Shown here: piece by piece, positions 1-4,898 of the stretch | Layout of the letters: each line of letters starts with the position of its first letter | Position numbering within the stretch: the first letter of the stretch is position 1 | Assembly: GCA_021812205.1 (NCBI GenBank) | Contig: JAKAOJ010000012.1 | Span: 1 to 7,601 of the forward strand | Source of the DNA: Microcaldota archaeon | GTDB lineage: Archaea; Micrarchaeota; Micrarchaeia; Micrarchaeales; Micrarchaeaceae | DNA length: 7,601 nucleotides | Direction of reading: 5' to 3' | Program-made: the position numbers and the translations under genes | Notes under the pieces: generated by a model | The model's input: the letters and a program-made list of their open reading frames with translations, nothing else | Told to the model about the DNA's origin: nothing | The model's database searches: none

Positions 1-1190
1 ACTATTAGTTCACCCTTCCCAACCGACCGGAACGAGTGGCCTGCCCGGCCTATGCGCTGCACCGCGCGGGAGACGCTCTTCGGCGAGCCCAGCTGTATCA
101 CCTCGTCTATCGTGCCTATGTCTATGCCAAGCTCCAGGCTTGTCGATGAGACGGCGCACTTCAGTGCGCCCTTCTTCAGGAGCTCTTCTGTCTCGAGCCG
201 CGACTCCCTTGACAGCGAGCCATGGTGGGCCGCAATGTCGTCGCTGTACTTGAACCTGCGCTTGAGGTTGAAGATCACGCGCTCCGTGCCGCTCCTCGTG
301 TTTGTGAATATCAGCGTGGTCTTGGCCTTCTTCATTATCCGGTCTATGTCGCCGTACATCTTGTTCTCGACTACTGCAGGGTCTGTGTATATCATGTCCC
401 TTACAGGGCTCTTAGCGACCACGTCCAGTTTTTTGCTCCATGAAGCGTCAACCAGCTTGCAGTCGCGCGGTTCGCCGTTGTTGCACCCGACCAGGAACTT
501 GGCAGCCTCTTCCTGCGGGAAGAGCGTGGCCCCAAGGCCTATGCGCGTCAGCCTGTGGTCCAGCATCGCCTCAAGGCGCTCCACAGACAGCGATAGATGC
601 ACGCCACGCTTGTTGTTCGCTAGTTCGTGGAGCTCGTCTATCACTATAAATTCGCAGGCTTTTAGGTTCTCGACGTACTTCTCGGAGTTTATCAGTATGG
701 CGAGGCTCTCCGGTGTTGTGACCAGTATGTTCGGAGGATGGGCCAGCTGGCGCCTGCGCTCCTGCTGCGTCGTGTCGCCAGTCCTCACCGCTATCGTAGG
801 CTCGCGTATGTTTCCTTTTATTATCTCTGTGCCCTTCTTCCGCTTTATCTCTTCATATATTTCCTTCAGCGGGATTGCGAGGTTCCTGTAGATGTCGTTG
901 TTGAGCGCCCTCAGCGGCGACACATATATGCAGTACACCTTCTCCTCGAGGCTGCCTGCAAGGGCCTTGTCGAACAGCGCGCTTATTATCGACAGGAAGG
1001 CTGACATCGTCTTCCCTGAGCCGGTGGGCGCTGATACTATGATGTTCTTGCGCTCGGATATCAGCTTGAATGTGAACTTCTGGGGCGGCGTCAGCTCTGT
1101 AAAGCTCTTCAGGAACCAGCCCCTGACGAACGGTCCCAGCGATGCCAGGCTCTCCTCGTCGCTGAACGGTTCAGTCACGTGCTCAAGCAT
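1..1190 (-). CDS. lhr: Lhr-type superfamily 2 DExH helicase, N-terminal part (3' end outside window)
   Basis: This is an ATP-dependent nucleic-acid helicase of the Lhr group; 396 complete codons are present before the window ends. Both RecA-like domains can be read: a Q-motif region LTPPQ (33-37), Walker A APTGSGKT (54-61), motif Ia SPLRALNND (91-99), motif Ib TTPESL (158-163), Walker B DELHE (185-189), motif III GAT (220-222), LIFTNTR (293-299), HHGSLS (322-327), STSLELGIDIG (349-359) and motif VI QRIGRAGH (378-385). The N-terminal LGPFVRGWF and the motif V/VI region resemble Lhr proteins, which usually run to about 850-950 residues and work in DNA repair or remodelling. That function is family knowledge and was not read here. 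Motif III has Gly where SAT is usual. The ATG at 1190 has GGTGG just upstream. A promoter and a terminator separate it from the ferredoxin gene, so it is probably its own transcription unit. A related Ski2-like helicase is less likely. Confidence 0.9.
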   Translation of the reverse strand, partial: MLEHVTEPFSDEESLASLGPFVRGWFLKSFTELTPPQKFTFKLISERKNIIVSAPTGSGKTMSAFLSIISALFDKALAGSLEEKVYCIYVSPLRALNNDIYRNLAIPLKEIYEEIKRKKGTEIIKGNIREPTIAVRTGDTTQQERRRQLAHPPNILVTTPESLAILINSEKYVENLKACEFIVIDELHELANNKRGVHLSLSVERLEAMLDHRLTRIGLGATLFPQEEAAKFLVGCNNGEPRDCKLVDASWSKKLDVVAKSPVRDMIYTDPAVVENKMYGDIDRIMKKAKTTLIFTNTRSGTERVIFNLKRRFKYSDDIAAHHGSLSRESRLETEELLKKGALKCAVSSTSLELGIDIGTIDEVIQLGSPKSVSRAVQRIGRAGHSFRSVGKGELI

Positions 1191-1194
1191 CAGA

Positions 1195-1199
1195 CCACC
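1195..1199 (-). promoter_or_regulatory. Ribosome binding site of the helicase gene
   Basis: GGTGG lies four bases before the ATG at 1190 on the minus strand. It matches part of the archaeal GGAGGTGAT consensus and supports that start. Confidence 0.5.
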
Positions 1200-1209
1200 A
1201 GAAGGCGTA

Positions 1210-1224
1210 GCTGCGCGTCGCAGC
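1210..1224 (-). repeat. Perfect 6-bp stem-loop in the helicase leader
   Basis: The sequence gctgcg-cgt-cgcagc is a perfect inverted repeat with a three-base loop. It lies between the helicase TATA box and its ribosome binding site, close to where transcription should begin (about 1222). It would therefore form a very stable hairpin at or near the 5' end of the mRNA. A role in mRNA stability, or as an operator, is inference. Confidence 0.55.
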
Positions 1225-1243
1225 AGTTACCTTGCGTAGAGAA

Positions 1244-1252
1244 AGTATAAAT
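1244..1252 (-). promoter_or_regulatory. TATA box of the helicase gene
   Basis: On the minus strand this reads ATTTATACT, close to the archaeal TATA consensus, in an A+T-rich patch of otherwise G+C-rich DNA. A start site about 25 bases downstream would fall near 1222, leaving a leader of roughly 30 bases before the ATG at 1190. The box sits just downstream of a terminator-like T-run and an inverted repeat. Confidence 0.6.
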
Positions 1253-1254
1253 GG

Positions 1255-1277
1255 GGTGCGCGAGCATTGCACGCACC
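1255..1277. repeat. Inverted repeat GGTGCG-N11-CGCACC
   Basis: Six-base arms GGTGCG and CGCACC match perfectly around an 11-base centre. The repeat occupies the stretch immediately upstream of the helicase TATA box (BRE side) and just downstream of the ferredoxin T-run. It could be a transcription-factor operator or an RNA stem at the end of the ferredoxin transcript; the sequence does not decide between them. Confidence 0.5.
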
Positions 1278-1280
1278 GCC

Positions 1281-1290
1281 GTAAAAATAA
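1281..1290 (-). terminator. Oligo-T terminator after the ferredoxin gene
   Basis: Four bases after the ferredoxin TGA the minus strand reads TTATTTTTAC. T-rich runs on the non-template strand are the usual intrinsic termination signal in Archaea. Its position between the ferredoxin stop and the helicase TATA box fits the end of one transcript. Confidence 0.6.
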
Positions 1291-1294
1291 GGTT

Positions 1295-1654
1295 TCAGGC
1301 GTATATCGACTTGTACTCTGTGTTGGAGTCGTCGATTATGTGTATGCACTCGCCTTCGCACTGTATGAGGCATGCCTGGCAGAGTATGCAGGCCTCGCCG
1401 TTCACGGCGACGCTGATGCCTCCGCTGGTGCCATCGTTCTCATCGGCAAAGTGCTTGTGGCCGTCCTGGACGTCCTTCCATTTCTGCAGCACAGCGCTGT
1501 TGCTGGTGCCCGTCCACTTGTTCGCATCGGGGGCCACATCGGAGTTGGCCGCGGCCATGTCCTTCCTGCTCTTCATCTCAAATACCGCCACAGGGCAGAC
1601 GTCCTTGCAGTGCTGGCACCCTGTACACAGCGGCTTATCGACCCAAACCTTCAT
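1295..1654 (-). CDS. Two-cluster [4Fe-4S] ferredoxin with a long insert between the clusters
   Basis: This is a small electron carrier of 119 residues that should hold two [4Fe-4S] clusters. The first motif is C10-x2-C13-x2-C16-x3-C20-Pro; the second is C89-x2-C92-x2-C95-x3-C99. In compact 8Fe ferredoxins the two motifs lie a few tens of residues apart; here 68 residues separate C20 and C89, and the extra stretch is polar (rich in Asn, Asp, Ser, Gly, Lys). The second motif has Glu rather than Pro after its last Cys, with one extra Cys (C103). There is no signal peptide or membrane segment, so it should be cytoplasmic. The redox partner is not visible; 2-oxoacid:ferredoxin oxidoreductases are the usual partners of such proteins. 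The ATG at 1654 is preceded by GGGTAAG and a TATA box. A T-run follows, suggesting a one-gene transcript. Confidence 0.88.
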   Translation of the reverse strand: MKVWVDKPLCTGCQHCKDVCPVAVFEMKSRKDMAAANSDVAPDANKWTGTSNSAVLQKWKDVQDGHKHFADENDGTSGGISVAVNGEACILCQACLIQCEGECIHIIDDSNTEYKSIYA

Positions 1655-1701
1655 TTTACTTACCCAGATTTTTTAAACGCGATATGGCATTGCAAACAAC
1701 T

Positions 1702-1709
1702 TATTTAAA
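1702..1709 (-). promoter_or_regulatory. TATA box of the ferredoxin gene
   Basis: The minus strand reads TTTAAATA here, an excellent archaeal TATA box. Transcription would start about 25 bases downstream, near 1680, giving a leader of about 26 bases with GGGTAAG before the ATG at 1654. A second A+T-rich stretch (TTTAAAAAA, 1669-1677) lies closer to the gene but is only about 20 bases from the ATG, so it fits a leaderless start less well. Confidence 0.65.
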
Positions 1710-1710
1710 C

Positions 1711-1740
1711 TGTAGGCGCGACTATCGCACCACTCCTACA
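1711..1740 (-). terminator. Imperfect stem-loop just after rps5, possible end of the ribosomal operon
   Basis: Outer arms TGTAGG and CCTACA (6 bp) enclose an inner GCGA-TAG-TCGC hairpin (4 bp, three-base loop), with a 6-base bulge on one side and one base on the other. It begins two bases after the S5 TAA stop and ends one base before a TTTAAATA run. It may mark the 3' end of the ribosomal transcript or protect it from nucleases. Classical hairpin terminators are not standard in Archaea, so the terminator role is inference; the pairing itself is directly seen. Confidence 0.45.
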
Positions 1741-1742
1741 AT

Positions 1743-2423
1743 TTACGCCTGCTGCTTTGCCGCGATGTTCGATGCAGACAGATTCTTCATGCGCAGGATG
1801 TTCTCCAGCGCGTCCTGGACAGCCATGAGGGTGTTGTACTTCATGCGCGTCCTCCCTGTCGAGAAGCTCCATATGTCCTTCACGCCTGCAAGCTCTAGCA
1901 TAGTCTTTACCGGGCCGCTTGCTACAACGCCCAGCCCCCTGGGCGCGGGCTTGAGCAGCACTGCTACGCCGCCGCACTTGCCGTGCACTGCGAAAGGCAG
2001 GCTGTGCTCTTGGCCGCATGTGCACTGCCATGAGCCGCATCCGAGGATTACAGGCACTATGTTGCGCTTCGCCGCATTCGTCGCGGCGTCTATCGCAGCC
2101 CTTATCTCGGTGTCCTTGGCGGCGCCAACGCCAACATGGCCATGGCCGTCCCCCGCTACCGCAGTAACCCTGAACTTCATCTTCCTGTTGTTGCGCGTCA
2201 TCCTCTGCACGCTGCCTATGTCGATTATCTCGCTCTTTATCTCAGGCAGAAGCGCATTGACTATCTCGACCTCTTCTATGCGCCTGCCCATTGCGAATAT
2301 CTGCTCTATGGACGTAATCTGCCTGGCCTTGACGAGCTTGCCCAGCTCGGTGACAGGCTGCCACGCCTCGATGTTGAACCGCTCCGGTTCAGCCCTGGAT
2401 CTTTGGAATTTCCTGCTCGGCAA
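1743..2423 (-). CDS. rps5: 30S ribosomal protein S5 (uS5)
   Basis: uS5 lies near the mRNA entrance of the small subunit and contributes to decoding accuracy. The 226 residues show the archaeal layout: a basic N-terminus with WQPVTELGKLV (21-31), the S5 double-stranded-RNA-binding fold (about 62-128) with its signature GDGHGHVGVG (91-100), and the C-terminal domain (about 145-218) with APRGLG (160-165). Cysteines 129, 134, 136 and 150 plus His140 form the Cys-rich segment usual in archaeal S5. The start is a TTG at 2423: the preceding in-frame codon is TGA, so no earlier start exists, and the next in-frame ATG would lose 44 conserved-looking residues. It begins four bases after the L18 stop, which lies inside its GTGAT signal. 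It is the last ribosomal gene here; L30, L15 and SecY do not follow. Confidence 0.97.
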   Translation of the reverse strand: MPSRKFQRSRAEPERFNIEAWQPVTELGKLVKARQITSIEQIFAMGRRIEEVEIVNALLPEIKSEIIDIGSVQRMTRNNRKMKFRVTAVAGDGHGHVGVGAAKDTEIRAAIDAATNAAKRNIVPVILGCGSWQCTCGQEHSLPFAVHGKCGGVAVLLKPAPRGLGVVASGPVKTMLELAGVKDIWSFSTGRTRMKYNTLMAVQDALENILRMKNLSASNIAAKQQA

Positions 2424-2426
2424 TCA

Positions 2427-2431
2427 ATCAC
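2427..2431 (-). promoter_or_regulatory. GTGAT ribosome binding site of rps5, containing the L18 stop codon
   Basis: GTGAT followed by three bases and the TTG start of S5. The TGA inside it is the stop codon of L18, so one element ends one gene and positions the ribosome for the next. It supports the unusual TTG start. Confidence 0.65.
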
Positions 2432-2964
2432 TCGCTTCCAATCTTCTTCTTTACCTCTTCGAACAGCGCATCGAGCTTGGCGGCATCTATGCCCTTCTTC
2501 TTGTAAGCAGAGAACATCACGCCCTTGGCATTGGGTGCGTACTCTGCGATGTGCTTGCCCGCGAGTCTCTGCCCGTCGAACTCTATGGAGTTCGGCACGT
2601 CAATGCCGCTGTCTGCGCAGCCCTTCGCCGCGGCGAAGAGCACGTTGAATTTCACCGGCTTGCTGAGGCCTGTGTCCAGAATCGTCCTGCCTACGCCCAG
2701 CTGCTTTGCCTTCTTTGCAAGCAGCATGCCCGTGAGGTATGCAGTAGGTATGTTGCTGCGCGGCAGCCAGTTGAACTTGCCCAGCTCCAGGGAGCTGGCC
2801 GCTGCAATCACCTTGTCGCCGTCAGGCTCGTACTTGACGAGCTGCACGAGCACGTTCCTGTTGCTCTTCCTGACCACTAGCCTTGGCAGGCGGCCCTTGA
2901 GCAGCTCCACGCGCTTCTTGTAGTCTGTGCGCGCATTGGCCCTCCTCCTCTTTATCACCTGCAT
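2428..2964 (-). CDS. rpl18: 50S ribosomal protein L18 (uL18)
   Basis: uL18 binds 5S rRNA together with uL5 in the central protuberance of the large subunit. The call rests on the N-terminal RRRANARTDYKKR, the strand RLVVRKSNRNVLVQLV, NIPTAYLTGMLLAKKA and ILDTGLSKP, with a basic, helical C-terminus ending in KKKIGSE. Counted from this start it has 178 residues, slightly shorter than many archaeal homologues. I chose the ATG at 2964 because GTGAT lies three bases ahead of it. An in-frame ATG at 2976 would add four residues (MRDQ) and overlap the end of L19e; its only upstream signal, GAGG, sits one base away, which is too close. The gene is flanked by L19e and S5 as in other archaeal clusters. 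Confidence 0.95.
   Translation of the reverse strand: MQVIKRRRANARTDYKKRVELLKGRLPRLVVRKSNRNVLVQLVKYEPDGDKVIAAASSLELGKFNWLPRSNIPTAYLTGMLLAKKAKQLGVGRTILDTGLSKPVKFNVLFAAAKGCADSGIDVPNSIEFDGQRLAGKHIAEYAPNAKGVMFSAYKKKGIDAAKLDALFEEVKKKIGSE
2781..2798. repeat. Perfect inverted repeat inside rpl18
   Basis: ccagctcc and ggagctgg are perfect complements separated by two bases. As RNA it could form a 7-bp G+C-rich stem with a four-base loop. It encodes SSLELG in L18, so the repeat may be chance driven by codon choice. Confidence 0.4.
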
Positions 2965-2967
2965 TTG

Positions 2968-2972
2968 ATCAC
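2968..2972 (-). promoter_or_regulatory. GTGAT ribosome binding site of rpl18, containing the L19e stop codon
   Basis: GTGAT, three bases, then ATG at 2964. The TGA is the L19e stop. The spacing matches that seen for S5, S17, S8 and L6 and is the reason for preferring the ATG at 2964 over the one at 2976. Confidence 0.6.
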
Positions 2973-3442
2973 GCATGCCTCAGCTTGTTGAACATCTCGT
3001 CGTCTATCTTTACACCGGTGCCCTTTATGTGGTTGATGAGCTGCACCTTCGTCACGAACGTGCCGCCCTTGACCAGAGCGTAGAACTTCTTGTAAAGCTC
3101 GTTATCTATGATCTTCTGCTCCTTTAGCATCGATATGATGCGCCTCTGCGCCCTGACCTTCTTCTTGTACATGACGCCGGTTCTGGCCCTGTACGTGCCC
3201 TTCTTCCTTCCGGGCCCGCGGGCCCTGCCCTCCTGGCGCTTTGAATGCAGCTCGGAGCCATACCTGCTCTCGTTGTGCTTCTCCTTCGTCGCGTAAATTG
3301 CGCCTTTGCTTATGAGAGCGCGGACATCGTCCCGCGTTATCGCCTTCTTCGCGTCCTCGACTGAATCCTTCTTTATCTTGACGGCGTTCTCCCCTCTCCT
3401 CATGACCTGCGCCGCAATCCTCCTAGTAAGCTTTATGCTCAT
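2969..3442 (-). CDS. rpl19e: 50S ribosomal protein L19e (eL19)
   Basis: eL19 is an archaeal/eukaryotic large-subunit protein and contributes to an inter-subunit bridge. It has 157 residues, normal for Archaea. Recognisable parts are the N-terminal helical domain (TRRIAAQVMRRGENAVKI, 6-23), the DDVRALISKGAI stretch (38-49), the very basic middle segment with GRARGPGRKKGTYRARTG (72-89) that threads into rRNA, and a C-terminal helical part ending in FNKLRHA. It has no bacterial homologue, so it also marks the window as archaeal. The ATG at 3442 overlaps the L32e stop in an ATGA arrangement, implying translational coupling; GGTGG lies about seven bases upstream. Confidence 0.96.
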   Translation of the reverse strand: MSIKLTRRIAAQVMRRGENAVKIKKDSVEDAKKAITRDDVRALISKGAIYATKEKHNESRYGSELHSKRQEGRARGPGRKKGTYRARTGVMYKKKVRAQRRIISMLKEQKIIDNELYKKFYALVKGGTFVTKVQLINHIKGTGVKIDDEMFNKLRHA

Positions 3443-3822
3443 TTCCTGCCACCGTTCGTTACCTTTATGCTGTTCTTCCTCGCCAGCTCTATTATCTCAG
3501 CGCGCTTCCTCCTGCCCACGGCACCGGCTATCGTCACGCTCACGTTCGAGTCCTCGGGATTCTCCAGCAATGAGCGGAGCTCGTCTATGTTGTGGACCAG
3601 CATCGCTTTGGTCCCGTCCGTGCGCACGTGGCGCAGGCTTTCCGGGTTCCTGTAGCCTATGCCTGGCACTGCGCCCATGAACGCCTTCTTTATGCGCTTC
3701 TTGTTGTCCTCGCCCCGCTGCGTGCGCCACCGCGGCTTGACGCGGCTCCTGCTCTTGGTGCCGTAGTTAGGCACGTTGAACTTGGGGTGCCCCTTCTTCT
3801 TAGCCTTTATCGAACCTGCCAT
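3439..3822 (-). CDS. rpl32e: 50S ribosomal protein L32e (eL32)
   Basis: eL32 is a large-subunit protein found in Archaea and eukaryotes but not bacteria. The 127 residues include the conserved WRTQRG near 32-37 (following the basic KSRSRVKPR), KKRIKKAFMGAVPGIGYRNP, and the C-terminal IAGAVGRRKRAEII that ends the fold. The length is normal for forms without an N-terminal extension. I start it at ATG 3822 (MAGSIKAKKKG) because GTGA lies five bases ahead, in the same arrangement as S4e and L5. A GTG at 3831 would add only MTF, and that GTG is itself part of the GTGA element and of the L6 stop, so it is probably not the start. It lies between L6 and L19e, as in other archaeal spc clusters. Confidence 0.96.
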   Translation of the reverse strand: MAGSIKAKKKGHPKFNVPNYGTKSRSRVKPRWRTQRGEDNKKRIKKAFMGAVPGIGYRNPESLRHVRTDGTKAMLVHNIDELRSLLENPEDSNVSVTIAGAVGRRKRAEIIELARKNSIKVTNGGRK

Positions 3823-3827
3823 GAATG

Positions 3828-3831
3828 TCAC
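3828..3831 (-). promoter_or_regulatory. GTGA ribosome binding site of rpl32e, containing the L6 stop codon
   Basis: GTGA, five bases, then ATG at 3822. The TGA ends L6. The same spacing appears before S4e and L5, so the GTG here is more likely a binding site than a start codon. Confidence 0.6.
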
Positions 3832-4346
3832 GCCACGTGGTATATGCCGTCCTGGAATACGCGCACGTCCTTATTGCGCACCTTGCAGGCGGTGCGTATG
3901 TTCGCTGCAGTCTGGCCCACGTCGTCCAGCTTGGTGCCGTATATTCTGACTGACTTGTCCTTTATCTCTATTTTAGTATTGCCGACGATGTCCGCGCTGC
4001 GGGGCGCCCTCTCGCCGAACATGTTCTTTATCATGAGCTTTGGCCCCTTGACCTCCAGGGTCATCGGGAAGTGCGCGAAAACCGCCTCCATGCTTGTCTC
4101 AAAGTACTTCGTGACGCCTGCGATATCGTTCTGCGCCTCGCCTGCAAGCGCCTGCGCGGCCTTGGCGGCCTTCTTGGCGAGCTTCCTGTCGTTTACAGGA
4201 TTTATTGTAAGCTTGCTGCCACTAACCTTTGCCTCGAGCAGCGCTGAATTGAACCTGCGCTCATTGACGCCGAGGGCTCCCTTCGTCACAATTGCGCCGC
4301 CTTTGACTTCGACGCTTATGCCATTGGGAATTTCGACGCTTGCCAT
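3828..4346 (-). CDS. rpl6: 50S ribosomal protein L6 (uL6)
   Basis: uL6 sits at the base of the stalk near the factor-binding and sarcin-ricin region of the large subunit. The 172 residues form the expected two L6 repeats: the N-terminal one starts with SVEIPNGISVEVKGGAIVTKGALG (residues 3-26 in outline), and the C-terminal one carries FPMTLEVKGPKLMIKNMFGER and ends with VFQDGIYHVA. The length is close to that of other archaeal L6 proteins. The ATG at 4346 follows the S8 stop by seven bases, and TGAT lies three bases upstream of it. The gene ends in the GTGA element used by L32e. Confidence 0.97.
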   Translation of the reverse strand: MASVEIPNGISVEVKGGAIVTKGALGVNERRFNSALLEAKVSGSKLTINPVNDRKLAKKAAKAAQALAGEAQNDIAGVTKYFETSMEAVFAHFPMTLEVKGPKLMIKNMFGERAPRSADIVGNTKIEIKDKSVRIYGTKLDDVGQTAANIRTACKVRNKDVRVFQDGIYHVA

Positions 4347-4349
4347 GTT

Positions 4350-4353
4350 ATCA
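4350..4353 (-). promoter_or_regulatory. TGAT element before rpl6, overlapping tandem S8 stop codons
   Basis: TGAT lies three bases before the L6 ATG, the spacing used by other genes in this cluster. Its TGA is the second of three consecutive in-frame stop codons (TGA TGA TAA) that end S8. Confidence 0.45.
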
Positions 4354-4734
4354 TCAGTACATGTATGCTATGAGCCTGCCTCCGGTGCCTGCGGCGCGCG
4401 CCTCGCGGTTGGTGAGGAGGCCCTTTGGAGTGGACAGCACGAGTATGCCGAAGTCCTTGCTCGGTATGTAGCGTTCCTCGTAGCGTTGTATGTCTGCGTT
4501 GCCTATTGAGTACCTGGGCTTTGCCACGCCTATGTTGTTTATGCGCCTCGAGAGCTTCACCTTCAGCATGTGCGCGTAGCGGTCCGTGTACTCCTCGTAG
4601 CCCTCGATGTAGCCGTTCTTCTGCATCAGGTCCAGGACTGCGCGCGTAAGCCTGGTGGAGTATACACTGCACTCGCGCCTGCCTATGCGCTCGTTGGCCT
4701 TTATCGTGTTAATGGAGTCTGCCAGTCTGTCCAT
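4354..4734 (-). CDS. rps8: 30S ribosomal protein S8 (uS8)
   Basis: uS8 binds the central domain of 16S rRNA and is needed for assembly of the small-subunit platform. The 126 residues show both S8 domains: the N-terminal half with DRLADSINTIKANERIG (2-18) and LMQKNGYIEGYEE, then KLSRRINNIGVAKPRY, and the C-terminal signature STPKGLLTNREARAAGTGG near 101-119, ending in LIAYMY. The length is normal for Archaea. The ATG at 4734 lies four bases after the S14 stop, and the GGTTGAT ahead of it fits the recurring TGAT-plus-three-bases spacing. The coding region ends in three tandem stops. Confidence 0.97.
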   Translation of the reverse strand: MDRLADSINTIKANERIGRRECSVYSTRLTRAVLDLMQKNGYIEGYEEYTDRYAHMLKVKLSRRINNIGVAKPRYSIGNADIQRYEERYIPSKDFGILVLSTPKGLLTNREARAAGTGGRLIAYMY

Positions 4735-4737
4735 AGC

Positions 4738-4741
4738 ATCA
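4738..4741 (-). promoter_or_regulatory. TGAT element before rps8, containing the S14 stop codon
   Basis: Within GGTTGAT, the TGA is the S14 stop and the T is followed by three bases and the S8 ATG. The match to the anti-Shine-Dalgarno sequence is weaker than at S5, L18 and S17 because T replaces G before TGAT. Confidence 0.4.
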
Positions 4742-4897
4742 ACCGTACTTCTTGAAATTGAGGCTGCTCGCGACTTCGCGGAAGCACCTCCTGCACACGT
4801 AGAGGTTGTGCGACCTTATCAGCGCCCTTGTGCCGCCGCAGATCCTGCACTTGCGCATGCCCCTGCCCTTGAACTTCTCTGCCTGCTTGACCTTCAT
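4739..4897 (-). CDS. rps14: 30S ribosomal protein S14, zinc-binding type (uS14)
   Basis: uS14 is a small protein of the 30S head. This is a 52-codon gene, typical for the archaeal zinc-binding form. It has the zinc site C17-x2-C20 and C35-x2-C38, with the conserved order KFKGRG, RKCRICGG, ALIRSHNLYVCRRCFRE and a C-terminal NFKKYG. All four metal ligands are intact. It sits between L5 and S8, exactly where archaeal clusters carry it. The ATG at 4897 is one base past the L5 stop; GGTG at 4904-4907, inside the end of L5, is six bases ahead of it. An in-frame ATG at codon 14 is too late, because it would cut off the conserved KFKGRG. Confidence 0.96.
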   Translation of the reverse strand: MKVKQAEKFKGRGMRKCRICGGTRALIRSHNLYVCRRCFREVASSLNFKKYG

Positions 4898-4898
4898 T

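Noticed and set aside
52..891. A 279-codon open frame on the plus strand
   Set aside because: It lies opposite the helicase, whose motifs are all intact in the minus frame. The plus-strand translation is Ser/Leu-rich and without a recognisable domain.
1191..1294. A small gene between the helicase and the ferredoxin
   Set aside because: The 104 bases are filled by a T-run, a TATA box and inverted repeats. No frame on either strand shows a plausible protein with its own start signal.
1684..2880. A 398-codon open frame on the plus strand opposite S5 and L18
   Set aside because: It is the complement of two certain ribosomal genes and its translation shows no family features. Long antisense frames arise here because the real genes rarely use codons whose complement is a stop.
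3592..4509. A 305-codon open frame on the plus strand
   Set aside because: It runs antisense through L32e, L6 and part of S8, crossing three real genes, and has no start signal or recognisable domain.
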